Under the pieces are notes generated by a model. That model was not told the DNA's origin, ran no database searches, and saw only the letters and a list, made by a program, of their open reading frames with translations. Positions 1 to 9,050 of a DNA stretch of 64,000 bases are shown piece after piece (position 1 is the first letter of the stretch; each line of letters opens with the position of its first letter). This DNA is from Fulvimarina manganoxydans (GTDB taxonomy: Bacteria; Pseudomonadota; Alphaproteobacteria; Rhizobiales; Rhizobiaceae): assembly GCF_900176465.1 (NCBI RefSeq), contig NZ_FWXR01000015.1, positions 1-64,000 of the forward strand, given 5' to 3'. Made by a program: the position numbers and the translations under genes.

Positions 1-77
1 CTCGGCCGTGAAACGCCCCAGCGCCTATGATACTTCGTCTCAAGACGCGGGAAAGTCGGTCGCCGCCAGGTCTGCCA
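1..77 (+). rRNA. rrf: 5S ribosomal RNA, 3' part (cut by window start)
   Basis: The first bases match the 3' two thirds of an alphaproteobacterial 5S rRNA: the segment GGCCGTGAAACGCC, then the TATGATACTTCGTCTCAAG arm, and the closing GCCAGGTCTGCC. The 5' part lies outside the window, so a 23S-5S operon probably sits to the left. The mature 3' end is placed near 76-77 by similarity to the family and is approximate. Confidence 0.9.
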
Positions 78-150
78 ATCGCAAAAAATAGCTCAAGCAA
101 AAATCAAAGCAGCTTCTTCTTCTCCAAACACACAAAACTTCAAAACTATC

Positions 151-178
151 AACAGCCCCGCAGCAATGCGGGGCTGTT
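151..178 (+). terminator. Rho-independent terminator of the rRNA operon
   Basis: An 11-base arm AACAGCCCCGC (151-161) pairs perfectly with GCGGGGCTGTT (168-178) around a six-base loop. The right arm ends in T-rich sequence (TTTGCGTTTG). It lies about 75 bases after the 5S gene and reads in the same direction, so it most likely ends the rRNA transcript. No tRNA-fMet, which often follows 5S in this order, is visible before it. Confidence 0.85.
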
Positions 179-189
179 TGCGTTTGACG

Positions 190-479
190 CATGAAACAGT
201 GTGAGTCTCATGGGAGCCCCAGACGGGGACCCCAAAGTTTATCCAGCTCAATCCTCCTGGCAGCCGGCGCTCGTCTCGTAGCCGGCCGCCAAAGGCCGGG
301 CGAGAAGGCCGCAATGGAATAGGCGGGGTATCGGTGGTCGCGCCGCTGAAATCGCTCATGGCACTTCGCACCCCTATGCCCGAGTTCGAACGGATGGCGA
401 CCGAGCCGCTTCTTGAACCGTTCAGGCGCCACGCGGGCTTTCTCGACGCTCGATGAGTTGGCCTCATTGAGCGTTGGGG
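190..479. other. Intergenic stretch with no supported gene
   Basis: This 290-base GC-rich stretch separates the rRNA terminator from the end of the polyol operon. Open frames cross it on both strands, but they overlap each other, are arginine/proline-rich and show no recognisable motif. A short CCCC-AGAC-GGGG hairpin occurs near 216-227. I see nothing in it that I can name. Confidence 0.5.
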
Positions 480-1208
480 TCAAATGTCGAAATTCGTCGG
501 CAGGACGATCATGTCGCGAATAGTGACATTGCGCGAACGCGTCAGCATGAAGAGGATCGCGTCTGAGACTTCGCTTGGCTCGATCAGGCTTCCGGAATCC
601 TTCGCTCGCTGCAGGCGGTCGGGCTCCCAATCGGACAAAAGCGCCGAGATGACGGGGCCGGGCGAGACCTGGCCGACGCGGATACCACGCTTGTTGAGTT
701 GGCGACGCATGGTCTGCACGAAGCAGGTGACCGCCCATTTCGAGCTGGAATAGACCGGCTCCCACTGGATCGGCATATGGCCGGCGACGGAGGCCGTCAC
801 CACGATATCGCCCGTCCCGCGCTCGATCATGTGCGGAACGACGTCGCGCACATTCTTCATCACCACATTGACGTTGAGATTGAGCATCCGGTCGATCGTG
901 GCCGTGTCGGTCTCGGTCAGATCGCCGCCAATATAGGTACCGGCATTGCAGTGGAGGATGTCGAGATGCTCCACCTTCTGAAGGATCTCGGGCACCATCT
1001 GCGCGCAGCTGTCGGGGTCGAGAAGATCGGTGACTTGCGCGATCGCCTTGTCGCCGAGCCGTGCCGTGATCTCGGCGAGCGCCGTCTCGTCGCGATCGAC
1101 CATGACGACGCGCGCCCCGGCATCGATGAGGGCTTCGGTCGTCGCGAGCCCGATTCCCGATGCCGCGCCCGTGATGGCGGCAATCTTGCCGTCCAGTTTT
1201 TCAGCCAT
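480..1208 (-). CDS. Short-chain dehydrogenase/reductase (probable polyol dehydrogenase)
   Basis: A 242-residue classical SDR. The N-terminal TGAASGIGLA motif binds the nicotinamide cofactor, HCNAG is the structural motif, and the catalytic Ser (TASVAGH) and YSSSK (Tyr/Lys) are present. The nearest family I recognise is the ribitol/sorbitol 2-dehydrogenase type, so it probably oxidises a sugar alcohol to a ketose in the cytoplasm. The start at 1208 is preferred over 1235 because GGAGA lies just upstream. It is the last gene of the minus-strand polyol operon, 99 bases after the next SDR. The exact substrate cannot be read from the sequence. Confidence 0.85.
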   Translation of the reverse strand: MAEKLDGKIAAITGAASGIGLATTEALIDAGARVVMVDRDETALAEITARLGDKAIAQVTDLLDPDSCAQMVPEILQKVEHLDILHCNAGTYIGGDLTETDTATIDRMLNLNVNVVMKNVRDVVPHMIERGTGDIVVTASVAGHMPIQWEPVYSSSKWAVTCFVQTMRRQLNKRGIRVGQVSPGPVISALLSDWEPDRLQRAKDSGSLIEPSEVSDAILFMLTRSRNVTIRDMIVLPTNFDI

Positions 1209-1307
1209 GTCTGTTCTCCAGATTGAGGAACGCATTTCTGGGCGGAAGCTGAGGAGGGGCCATCAGGCGGGCAGAGCCCGGCCGGTCGGCCCCGCGCATC
1301 TCTACCG

Positions 1308-2072
1308 TCAATGTGTGGTGTAGCCGCCATCGGCGGTGAGGATTGCGCCGGTCACGTAGCTCGAGGCGGGCGAAGCGAGGAACAGGGCGCAATTGGCCAT
1401 CTCGTCCGGATGGGCGAAGCGCCCCATCGGCGTGTTCTCGGTCCAGATCCGGTTCCAATCGGGTTTGGCGATGCCGCCGGCGGTCATGTCCGAGATGACA
1501 TAGCCGGGCGCGAGCGCGTTCACGCGGATATTGCGGCCGCCATATTCGAAGGCCATCACCTTGGTCATCTGATGGACGGCCGCCTTCGACGAATTATAGG
1601 CCACCTGCTTCTGCGGATCGTTCGCCACATCGGCCGAGATCGAGCCGATATTGACGATCGTGCCGCCGCCCTGTTCGAGCATGGGCTTGATCGCGGCGCG
1701 CGCCACGCGGAAGGGCGCGATCAGATTGGTGTCCATGATGAAGGCAAGGCGCTCGTCGTCGAAGTCGTGGAAATCGCCATCGGCGGCGACACCGGCATTG
1801 TTGACGAGGATATCCAGCCGCCCGAAGGCTTTGAGCGTCTCCTTAACGATCGCATCCGGCGCCTTCGGATCGATGAGATCCGCCTCGACCCAGGCGCATC
1901 GCTCGGGGTTCGCGTCAAGCAGCTCGTCCAGTTGCGGCGTCCGGCGTCGGCTCGTCAGCATGAGCTTGGCGCCCGCCTCGGCGAACAGCTTTGCAATGGC
2001 AAAGCCGATGCCGCGATTGCCACCAGTGACCAGGGCGACCTTGCCGTCGATACGGAATTGTTCAAGAGCCAT
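1308..2072 (-). CDS. Short-chain dehydrogenase/reductase, second polyol/ketose SDR
   Basis: A 254-residue SDR with TGGNRGIG (cofactor loop), NNAG, catalytic Ser in GSISADV and YNSSK. The C-terminal part (GAILTADGGYTTH) is typical of the gluconate/sorbose/arabinitol reductase branch of the family. It probably interconverts a polyol and a ketose in the same pathway as its neighbours. It begins 17 bases after the GatZ-like gene, so the two are almost certainly cotranscribed. Assignment to the SDR family is certain. The substrate is an inference from context only. Confidence 0.85.
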   Translation of the reverse strand: MALEQFRIDGKVALVTGGNRGIGFAIAKLFAEAGAKLMLTSRRRTPQLDELLDANPERCAWVEADLIDPKAPDAIVKETLKAFGRLDILVNNAGVAADGDFHDFDDERLAFIMDTNLIAPFRVARAAIKPMLEQGGGTIVNIGSISADVANDPQKQVAYNSSKAAVHQMTKVMAFEYGGRNIRVNALAPGYVISDMTAGGIAKPDWNRIWTENTPMGRFAHPDEMANCALFLASPASSYVTGAILTADGGYTTH

Positions 2073-2089
2073 GTGTCTCCTCCCAGAGT

Positions 2090-3379
2090 TTATGGTTTGT
2101 CCGGCCTCGTGCCCGGCCTTGTCGCGGCGTGATAGGTTTCGAGGCTTCGGGTGACGCGCCAGATCAGAATGTCTTCAGGGTCGATCGGCGTGTCGGCGAA
2201 ATGGGCCGCTCCCGGCATATGCTGCCGGAGAAGCGGCAGGGGTAGGCGCCGGCCGGACAGGGCTTGCGTCAGCCGCCCGACGGCATCCTCCGCTTGCGGC
2301 GCGGACCAATAGTAGCGGATGCGGTCGGACAGGGAGTAGTGGCGCAGCATGGCGGTCTCAGCCTCGCTTCCGCGATAATGCCGGCGCCAATGGTCCGGCG
2401 AAGCCTGCATGACCGCCTCCATCGTCCGCTTGAGCGGCCGATCGCCATAGCCGTCCACGAGATCGGAGGCGATCAGGTCGAGACCATAAAGGGCCTCGCG
2501 CAGGACGAAGGTGAGTTCGGGGCCGACCTTCAGGATCGAGAACCCGTCGCGCACGAGCGCTGAGAGGGGCTTGGCGCCCTGATAGTCGGTCGAGTGTGCC
2601 TCGAAGACGAGGCTTGGCTCATGGGTTAGGATACGGCTCAGATCGGCCGCCTCCGCCGGATCGTAGACGACCACATTCTCGTTGCCGAATTCGACGCCCG
2701 GCTGGACGACGACCGCGACGACGCGTTCGAAAGCGTCTGCGATCCCCATCGTTTGAAAGACATCGCGATGGATCGCGATCGTCTCGCGTGCGGCGCTTGG
2801 CGCTGTCGGCGTCACGGCATCGAGCACATGATCTGCCCCGCCGGGCGGGGGCACTTCGGTGCCGATGACGAAGCGGGGCAGGGCATGCCCCGCCTTCTGC
2901 GCGGCATTGTCGGCGATGCTCGCGAGCCGGGCCGCGCGCTCGGCCGTGATGTGGTCGTCGAGCGCGACGGGCTCGCCCTCGCAGCCCATGGAGCAATCGA
3001 GATGGAGTTTGGAAAAGCCGGCCGCGGCATAGGCCGCGACCATCTTTTCGGCCTCGGCCAGGGCCGCCTCGGCCGGCAGATGCCGCCAGGGATTGGGGCC
3101 GAGATGATCTCCGCCGAAAATGATCTGATTGGAAGGACAGGCTTCGTCCACCGCGATCCGCCTCACGAGAGAGAGGAAGTCGGCCGGCTGCATGCCCGTA
3201 TAGCCGCCGCGATGATTGACCTGGTTGCAGGTCGCCTCGATCAGGACGGGGACTTCGTGCTGGCGGGCATGGCGCAAGGCCGCGCGCAGAACGACGGGAT
3301 GGGCCGAACAGACGGAGGTGATCCCGCGATGAACGCCCTCCCGGCGGGCCTTTGCGAGATTGTCGAGGATTTGCGTCAT
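2090..3379 (-). CDS. GatZ/KbaZ-like protein (probable tagatose-6-phosphate 4-epimerase)
   Basis: A 429-residue protein of the GatZ/KbaZ family, with EATCNQVNHRGGYTG near the N terminus, FGGDHLGPNPW and GTEVPPPGG. In enterobacteria GatZ is the non-catalytic partner of the aldolase GatY, but no GatY-type aldolase is present here. In Agrobacterium, stand-alone family members have been described as tagatose-6-phosphate 4-epimerases yielding fructose 6-phosphate, and that role fits the kinase encoded just upstream. The start at 3379 overlaps the kinase stop by four bases, and the open frame further upstream is low-complexity arginine-rich sequence inside the kinase gene, so it was discarded. Confidence 0.8.
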   Translation of the reverse strand: MTQILDNLAKARREGVHRGITSVCSAHPVVLRAALRHARQHEVPVLIEATCNQVNHRGGYTGMQPADFLSLVRRIAVDEACPSNQIIFGGDHLGPNPWRHLPAEAALAEAEKMVAAYAAAGFSKLHLDCSMGCEGEPVALDDHITAERAARLASIADNAAQKAGHALPRFVIGTEVPPPGGADHVLDAVTPTAPSAARETIAIHRDVFQTMGIADAFERVVAVVVQPGVEFGNENVVVYDPAEAADLSRILTHEPSLVFEAHSTDYQGAKPLSALVRDGFSILKVGPELTFVLREALYGLDLIASDLVDGYGDRPLKRTMEAVMQASPDHWRRHYRGSEAETAMLRHYSLSDRIRYYWSAPQAEDAVGRLTQALSGRRLPLPLLRQHMPGAAHFADTPIDPEDILIWRVTRSLETYHAATRPGTRPDKP

Positions 3380-4362
3380 CGGCTTCGCCTCGCCGTCTCG
3401 GCGATGAACCGACCCAGCTCTTCGCGCGTGCCGGCGCCCTCCATCGGCCCCTGCCGTGTCACGTTTCGCGCGCCGGCCGCGTTGGCGATGGTCAAGGCCT
3501 CCTCCGGTCCGAGGCCGAGGCGGCGCGAAGCGACGTAAGCGCCGCCGAAGCAGTCGCCGGCCCCCGTCGGGTCGATCTCGTCGACGACGAAGGCGGCAGC
3601 GAAGATCGGCGCTGCGCCGGGTCTGAAGACCTTGGCGCCGGCCGCGCCGCATTTCAGCGCGATCTCCTTCACATCCATTTCGAAGAGCCGGCGAATGGCC
3701 GCGTCCTCACCCTCGACGCCTGCGGCCCGTTCCAGTTCCTCCCCCGAAGGCAGCAACAGATCCGCCGCCGCGACGAGATCGCGAAAGCGCCTCTCGGTGT
3801 CGGCGTCGTAGACGATCTCCTTGCGCAGATTGGGGTCGAAGGAGAGGGAGCCGCCCCGCGCCTTGATGATGGGAAGCGCCCGTTCGATGACATCGACGGC
3901 GCTCCCCATGGAAAGAGCCGAGCCCATGACATGAAGATGGCCGGCACGATGAACGAGGGTCTCGACCGCCTCGCTCCATCCGAAACGCGCGGCGGCGGAG
4001 GTCGCGATATTATAGACAAAATCGCGCGAACCATCGCTTCGATAGCGCACGAAGGCACTGCCCGTCGGGTAAAGGTCGTCGACCACGATGGCGGATATGT
4101 CGGCGCCGTCGGCTTTGAGCCGATCGAGATTGAGCCGTCCGAAATCGTCGCGCCCGACGGCTCCGATCAGGCCGGCGGAGCCGCCGATCTTCGCGCATTG
4201 GCCGATGAAGATCGCCGGCGCGCCGCTGGCGAAAGGGCCGACGAGGTCGATCGGTTCGCGAAAGCCGTCACCGACGCTCCTCGCCATGATCTCGACGAGG
4301 ATCTCGCCGACGCAAATCGTCGGTCCGAGCGAGTCCTGGCTCAGTGGTGCTGCGCTCACCAT
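3376..4362 (-). CDS. PfkB-family carbohydrate kinase (tagatose/fructose kinase type)
   Basis: A 328-residue ribokinase-type kinase. The N-terminal half has the GGSAGLIGAVGRDDFG signature, and the C-terminal DPTGAGDCFGGAYV supplies the anion hole and catalytic Asp. It phosphorylates a sugar with ATP in the cytoplasm. Between a 3-epimerase and a GatZ-like protein, D-tagatose is the most economical substrate guess. The stop overlaps the GatZ-like start (ATGA), and the gene starts four bases after the epimerase stop, so translation is probably coupled. Confidence 0.85.
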   Translation of the reverse strand: MVSAAPLSQDSLGPTICVGEILVEIMARSVGDGFREPIDLVGPFASGAPAIFIGQCAKIGGSAGLIGAVGRDDFGRLNLDRLKADGADISAIVVDDLYPTGSAFVRYRSDGSRDFVYNIATSAAARFGWSEAVETLVHRAGHLHVMGSALSMGSAVDVIERALPIIKARGGSLSFDPNLRKEIVYDADTERRFRDLVAAADLLLPSGEELERAAGVEGEDAAIRRLFEMDVKEIALKCGAAGAKVFRPGAAPIFAAAFVVDEIDPTGAGDCFGGAYVASRRLGLGPEEALTIANAAGARNVTRQGPMEGAGTREELGRFIAETARRSR

Positions 4363-4366
4363 TGCT

Positions 4367-5251
4367 TCAGGCCGTGCGATTGAGGTCGTGTTGGCGCTTT
4401 GCTTCCTCCCACTTCATCTCGATGAAGCGCTTGGCGTGAGCCGCGAGAGGGTCGTTGTCCGTCCATGTGTCGCGCCAGATTCCGCAGGCGAGCGAAAGCG
4501 CTTCGTCGACGACCGAGCTCGAAAAGCTCTCGAAGACGATGTCACGGTCATATCCGATCTCGACGAGCGCCCGGAAGATCGCATTAAAGTCGATGGTCCC
4601 GGTGCCGAGAAAGCCCCGGTAGTTTTCGCCAATATGATAATAGGTCATAGCGTCGCCGGCGAGCCGGATCGCCGCCGCCGGATCGGCTTCCTCGATATTC
4701 ATATGGAAGGAGTCGAGATGCAGATAGACATCGTCGCGGCCCGTATCCTCGATGAATTTCAGCCCTTGAGCCGTCGTGTTGAGGAGATTGGATTCGAAGC
4801 GGTTGACGATCTCCAGAACGATTTCGACACCGCAGTCTTTGGCGATGTCGGCCGTCTCGGCGATCGCTTCGGCGCTATGCATCCAGCCGGTGCGGGTTGG
4901 CATGCGCGCATATTTGCCATGCATCGAATAGAGGATGCCGCCGAGCCTGATGCCGCCGACGTCGCGCACGGCTTTCACGGCATTGGCGAGCAGATCGCGG
5001 CCTTTCGCGACCACCGCCTTGTCCTCGCTCGAAACATCCGCTTCGGCCGGCAGGCCCATGGTGACGACGATCTCGACATCGAGCGCCTTCGCCTTCCTTG
5101 CGAGGCGATCGAGATCGAATTTCTCGGGCCTCAGATAAGCGAACTCGATCATCCGATAGCCATGCTCGGCGGATTTATCGAGCGCCATCTCCAGCCCGTC
5201 CTGGGTGAGACCGTTCGTCCAGACGAACGAATGGATGCCGAGCTTTCTCAT
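4367..5251 (-). CDS. D-tagatose/D-psicose 3-epimerase family protein
   Basis: A 294-residue TIM-barrel sugar isomerase of the tagatose/psicose 3-epimerase type. The metal and catalytic residues of the family are all visible in order: Glu in EIVNRFE, Asp in HLDSFHMNIEE, His in YYHIGENYRG and Glu in IVFESFSS. It would interconvert ketohexose C3 epimers. The start at 5251 is preferred over 5284 because AAGGAA lies at proper spacing and the protein then begins directly with the first beta strand (MRKLGIHSF). It follows the regulator by 53 bases in one operon. Tagatose, sorbose and psicose are all possible substrates. Confidence 0.88.
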   Translation of the reverse strand: MRKLGIHSFVWTNGLTQDGLEMALDKSAEHGYRMIEFAYLRPEKFDLDRLARKAKALDVEIVVTMGLPAEADVSSEDKAVVAKGRDLLANAVKAVRDVGGIRLGGILYSMHGKYARMPTRTGWMHSAEAIAETADIAKDCGVEIVLEIVNRFESNLLNTTAQGLKFIEDTGRDDVYLHLDSFHMNIEEADPAAAIRLAGDAMTYYHIGENYRGFLGTGTIDFNAIFRALVEIGYDRDIVFESFSSSVVDEALSLACGIWRDTWTDNDPLAAHAKRFIEMKWEEAKRQHDLNRTA

Positions 5252-5304
5252 TGCTGCTTTCCTTGTCTCAACGGGTCGCTGCACGCGCCTCGCGGAACGC
5301 GTCC

Positions 5305-6297
5305 TCAGATCGCGAGCGCCTCGCTCGGCACCGTCTCCTTGACGGTCTCGGACACGATGAGTTCTGCCGTGACGTCGTCGGTGATCAATGTATCGACGAG
5401 GCCGCGCTTGGCGGCCGCGCGGATGATGGCAACCTTGTGCGTTCCGGCCGCCGCGAGGATCTTCTCCGGTATGCTTCGGACGGTTTCGAGATCGACGCCG
5501 ATCGTGCGCGTGTCGATCGGATGGTCGATCGAGCGGCCATCGGCATCGAGAAACCGGCCGAGGACGTCGCCGACGGCGCCGACCGCCTTGAGTTCGTCCG
5601 TCGTCACCTCGCTCGGCAGGCCGTTCGCCACCAGAAAAGATCGGGGCGAGACGTCGCTCGCGGTGAGGATCGCGGCGTCCAGTTTCGCGAATTTCGCGAA
5701 ATGGGCGGCGAAGATCGCCTGGGAGAGAAAGAGGGCGCGATCGACACCTTCCGACAGGAAGATCGGGGCCACGAGCAGAGAGTAAGTCGCCCCGAGGCGC
5801 GCCGCGAAGCCTGAAGCGATATTGAACGTGTTGAAGGACGTGCCCTGCATCGTGCCGCCGAGCATGGAAACGACCTCGACATCCGTATGGGTTTGCTGGG
5901 GCATCCGGTTGATGGCCGATTCCAGCGTCATGCCCCAGGACACGCCGAGGGTCTTCCAGGCACGCACGCGCATTCGCTCGGTGACGAAACTCGCCAGGGT
6001 CGCGCCGACCGCATTATGGTATTCGTAATGATCGCGAGGGGCTGGAGCACAGAGAACGCGGCGCACGCCAAGGGCGCGTCTCGCGTGCTCCTGCAATTCG
6101 ATCCGAGATGCGAGCGGCGTCACGACCTGGATCTTTACGATCCCGAGGCTCTTGGCCTTCTGGATCGCCTGATTGACCCGCAACCGCGTGGAATCGAGAA
6201 GCTTGGCGATTTCGGCCTGAGTCAGCCCGTTGACGTAATAGTGCCACGAAACCTCTGCCGCGAAGGCATCGACCTCGTCGTTCATTTCCCTTGTCAT
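5305..6297 (-). CDS. SorC/DeoR-type sugar-responsive transcription regulator
   Basis: A 330-residue SorC-family regulator. Residues 15-55 form the helix-turn-helix (YYVNGLTQAEIAKLLDSTRLRVNQ), and the rest is the sugar-phosphate-binding SorC domain with LGVSWGMTLE and VVSMLGG. Such proteins bind a phosphorylated sugar effector and control the adjacent catabolic genes. It is the first gene of the minus-strand operon and is divergent from the transporter operon, so it probably controls both through the repeat array at 6355-6419. ATG codons at 6297 (GGAGG upstream) and 6285 (AAGGG very close) are both possible starts. Confidence 0.9.
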   Translation of the reverse strand: MTREMNDEVDAFAAEVSWHYYVNGLTQAEIAKLLDSTRLRVNQAIQKAKSLGIVKIQVVTPLASRIELQEHARRALGVRRVLCAPAPRDHYEYHNAVGATLASFVTERMRVRAWKTLGVSWGMTLESAINRMPQQTHTDVEVVSMLGGTMQGTSFNTFNIASGFAARLGATYSLLVAPIFLSEGVDRALFLSQAIFAAHFAKFAKLDAAILTASDVSPRSFLVANGLPSEVTTDELKAVGAVGDVLGRFLDADGRSIDHPIDTRTIGVDLETVRSIPEKILAAAGTHKVAIIRAAAKRGLVDTLITDDVTAELIVSETVKETVPSEALAI

Positions 6298-6354
6298 CGA
6301 TGCTGTTCACCCTCCCGGTGGCGAGCATAGCGCCATTTTCAGCATGTCGAAATT

Positions 6355-6419
6355 ACAAATGGAAGGCAACAGATACAGATGTAAAAAAATCATTTGCATT
6401 ATTGCTGATACATTTGCAT
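6355..6419. promoter_or_regulatory. Half-site array in the divergent polyol promoter (candidate SorC operator)
   Basis: In the AT-rich gap between the regulator and the transporter operon, ACAAATG (6355-6361) and ACAGATG (6375-6381) are spaced 20 bases apart. CATTTGCAT occurs at 6391-6399 and again at 6411-6419, also 20 bases apart. The first pair is an inverted form of the second, giving four half-sites on the same face of the helix. This is what an oligomeric SorC-type regulator would need. Binding by the adjacent regulator is inference. Confidence 0.6.
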
Positions 6420-6495
6420 GCTTGATGTCGGGATCGGTCGTGGGATGGAGCGACCAACGCGCATGGCGCGGCCCTCAACTCATGGGAGGAAGTCA

Positions 6496-7947
6496 ATGAA
6501 GCTTGCTTTGAAGCTCGGCGCGTCGCTTGTCGCCCTATCGCTGCTGACCGGCGGTGCCCTCGCCCAGGACATCTCGATCGAGAACCCCGATTGGTGGCAG
6601 AAGGCCGGAGAGCAATTCGATGGCGTGACGCTGCGCGGCGTGACGGAATCGACGCCGGCATCGAATTATGTCGCCGACGTATTGGCGCCGAAATTTGAAG
6701 AGCTGACCGGCATCGACGTCCAGATCGAGACGACGTCCTGGGATCAGATGTACGATAAGGCCATCAAGGACATGGAGGCCAAGACCGGCATCTATGACAT
6801 GGTCTATCTCGAGCAGGACATCGTCTACGCCTATCTGGCGCGCAATTTCCTGGTGGACGTCACCGCCGCTCTTGAAGAAAACGCCGATCTAAAGGCGCCG
6901 GCTTATTCGGAAGACAATTTCACGACATTCGCCGAGAACTTCCGCGGTGAGAACGGCCATCTCTATGGCATCCCCATGGAAGCCTTCATCAAGGTCTATC
7001 TCTATCGCAAGGATCTGTTCAACGATCCGGACATCCAGGCTGCCTTCAAGGAGAAGACCGGCAAGGACCTGAAGCCCGCCACGACCCATGAGGACTATGC
7101 CGAGATCGCCGAATTCTTCACCGAATACGGCAAGGAAAACAATATGGACCTGTGGGGCACGACCGCTCAGGCCCATACCGGCCATCCGGCCTCCTGGTAC
7201 GAATATTTCGAATCCATCGCGCCGACCTTCGGCGTCTATGACTGGGGCATCGACGCCGACAACAATTATGCCGCCACCGTCGAGAATGGCGGATCGATGA
7301 ATTCCGACGAGGCCAAGGCTGCCATGAAGTGGTGGCTCTCCATGCGCGATCTCGCGCCGCCGGAATCGGTGCAGTCGACCTGGACGGAAGTGGCGACGAC
7401 CTTTGCCGCCGGCCGCGCCGCGCAGGGGCTGGTCTATGGCGAGAACGCAGCCTGGATCGCGACGGATGATTCGAAGTCGCGGGTCGTCGGGGATGTGGGC
7501 GTCGCCCTGCCGCCGCTCGAGCCGGGCGTCATGGAAGCGGCCGAGAGCGGCGAAGGCTATATCGGCTATTACGATGGCGGCGCCTTCGGCCTGCCGGTGA
7601 CCTCCAAGAACCAGAATGCGGCGCTGCTCTTCATGCAGTTCATGGCCTTGCCGGAGATCCAGGAAGACTGGGCCGCAGCCGGTTCGCGCGTCACCCTGAC
7701 CTCGACCTATGACACGCCAAAGGTCAAGCAAGTCGACGAGCAGCTGGGCGGTTACTACACCATGCTGCGCGACGACGGTCGTCTGTTCAAGGGCGCGCCT
7801 CCCTATCCGTTCCACCGCCAGGTGATCGAGGCGACCACCCCGATCTTCTACCAGATCCTGACCGGTGACATCAGCCCCGAGGACGGTCTCGACCAGATGG
7901 CGGCCAAGACCGAGGAAGAGCTGACCAATCTCGGCTATCGCAAATAA
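6496..7947 (+). CDS. Sugar/polyol ABC transporter substrate-binding protein
   Basis: A 483-residue periplasmic solute-binding protein of family 1 (extracellular sugar-binding). The signal peptide is about residues 1-23 (basic MKLALK, hydrophobic core, cleavage after GGALAQ). Conserved features include [20 protein letters not shown] near the hinge and long aromatic-rich segments that line sugar sites. The start at 6496 has GGGAGGAAG just upstream, which excludes the longer frame from 6418. It is the first gene of the plus-strand uptake operon. The ligand is probably a sugar alcohol, judging from the dehydrogenases around it. Confidence 0.92.
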   Translation: MKLALKLGASLVALSLLTGGALAQDISIENPDWWQKAGEQFDGVTLRGVTESTPASNYVADVLAPKFEELTGIDVQIETTSWDQMYDKAIKDMEAKTGIYDMVYLEQDIVYAYLARNFLVDVTAALEENADLKAPAYSEDNFTTFAENFRGENGHLYGIPMEAFIKVYLYRKDLFNDPDIQAAFKEKTGKDLKPATTHEDYAEIAEFFTEYGKENNMDLWGTTAQAHTGHPASWYEYFESIAPTFGVYDWGIDADNNYAATVENGGSMNSDEAKAAMKWWLSMRDLAPPESVQSTWTEVATTFAAGRAAQGLVYGENAAWIATDDSKSRVVGDVGVALPPLEPGVMEAAESGEGYIGYYDGGAFGLPVTSKNQNAALLFMQFMALPEIQEDWAAAGSRVTLTSTYDTPKVKQVDEQLGGYYTMLRDDGRLFKGAPPYPFHRQVIEATTPIFYQILTGDISPEDGLDQMAAKTEEELTNLGYRK

Positions 7948-7965
7948 GCCTCGCCTCCCGGCGGC

Positions 7966-8000
7966 GGGTCGTCCTTCGGGGCGGCCCGCAAAGGGTTTTT
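7966..8000 (+). terminator. Intra-operon hairpin with T-run after the binding-protein gene
   Basis: GGGTCGTCC (7966-7974) pairs over nine positions, two of them G-U, with GGGCGGCCC (7979-7987) across a TTCG tetraloop, and TTTTT follows at 7996-8000. It lies just after the substrate-binding protein gene and about 170 bases before the first permease. Such structures usually stabilise or partly terminate the transcript, making the binding protein more abundant than the membrane components. Confidence 0.7.
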
Positions 8001-8171
8001 ATAGCCGTTGGCGCGTCGAGCGTGATTGATGCGCCTCCCTATGCCGCACGCCTGGCTTCCTGCCAGCGGCAAAAGGCGGCTTTGGCTGAGCCAGCTTAAG
8101 GGCCGGTCCGCCCATCCTCATGTCAAACCACGCCTGTCGAGCGAAAAGCGCCATCCGGCACGAGGTCCATG

Positions 8172-9047
8172 ATGCAATCCAATAGACTTGGCTGGATTTT
8201 GCTGGCGCCGACGCTGGTGATCCTCTTCTTTTTCGGTGTCGTGCCGTTCTTCTACGTGCTCTGGCTGTCGTTCCATCAGTGGAACCCCTTCGCCGTGGAC
8301 CCGAACATCATCTATAACGGCGCCGATAACTTCCGAGCGCTCGTCTTCGATCAGGGCTTTCTGTCGTCTCTCGGCGTCACCATCGCCTTCGTCTTCTTCG
8401 CGGTCTTGAGCGAGGTGATCCTGGGCTATTTTTTGGCTCAGGCCTTCATGAAGGAGTTTCCCGGCAAGGCGATCTTCCGCACCGTTCACACCCTGCCCTT
8501 GATCATGGCGCCGATCATCGTCGGCTCGATCTGGAAGCTGATGACGACACCCTCGATCGGCATCATTCCGACGGTTCTGGACGACTGGTTCGGCTACGAC
8601 CTCAATATCGGCACCAGCGCGCTCGCCGCCTTCACGGTGACGGTGATCATGGATATCTGGCATTGGACGCCACTCGTCACGCTGACGCTGATTGCCGCGC
8701 TCGCCTCGCTTCCCGCCGATCCGTTCGAACAGGCGCAGATCGACGGCGCCAACAAGCGCCAGATCTTCTGGCACATCACGCTTCCGATGATCGCGCCGGC
8801 GCTGCTCGCCACCGTCTTCATCCGCCTGATGGACGCGCTCAGAACGGTCGACGAGGTGCTGATGCTCACTGGTGGCGGTCCGGGCTCGGCGACCCGCTAT
8901 CTCGGCGTCCACATCTTCAAGGAAGTCTTCCCCAAGACGAATTACGGCTACGGCTCGGCGGTTTCGATCATCGTTCTGTATCTGACGATCGTCGCCTGCT
9001 GGCTCCTCTACGCGGCTCTGATCGCCCCGCGCAACAAGAAGGCCTGA
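8172..9047 (+). CDS. Sugar ABC transporter permease (MalF-like)
   Basis: A 291-residue inner-membrane permease with six predicted hydrophobic segments, beginning with ILLAPTLVILFFFGVVPFFYVLW. The cytoplasmic EAA loop is at about residues 180-200 (EQAQIDGANKRQIFWHITLPM), which contacts the ATPase. It forms the heteromeric channel with the next gene. ATG at 8172 has GAGG six bases upstream and is preferred to the ATG three bases earlier. The next permease gene follows after three bases, so the two are cotranscribed. Confidence 0.9.
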   Translation: MQSNRLGWILLAPTLVILFFFGVVPFFYVLWLSFHQWNPFAVDPNIIYNGADNFRALVFDQGFLSSLGVTIAFVFFAVLSEVILGYFLAQAFMKEFPGKAIFRTVHTLPLIMAPIIVGSIWKLMTTPSIGIIPTVLDDWFGYDLNIGTSALAAFTVTVIMDIWHWTPLVTLTLIAALASLPADPFEQAQIDGANKRQIFWHITLPMIAPALLATVFIRLMDALRTVDEVLMLTGGGPGSATRYLGVHIFKEVFPKTNYGYGSAVSIIVLYLTIVACWLLYAALIAPRNKKA

Positions 9048-9050
9048 CCC

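Noticed and set aside
77-190. tRNA-fMet expected after 5S rRNA
   Set aside because: I looked for a cloverleaf between the 5S end and the terminator. The stretch is A-rich and does not fold into one.
208-765. Minus-strand frame next to the rRNA terminator
   Set aside because: It overlaps the end of a clear SDR gene in another frame and has Arg/Pro-rich composition without motifs. No ribosome site was seen.
4088-5785. 565-codon plus-strand frame opposite kinase, epimerase and regulator
   Set aside because: It spans three well-supported genes on the other strand and shows no recognisable domain.
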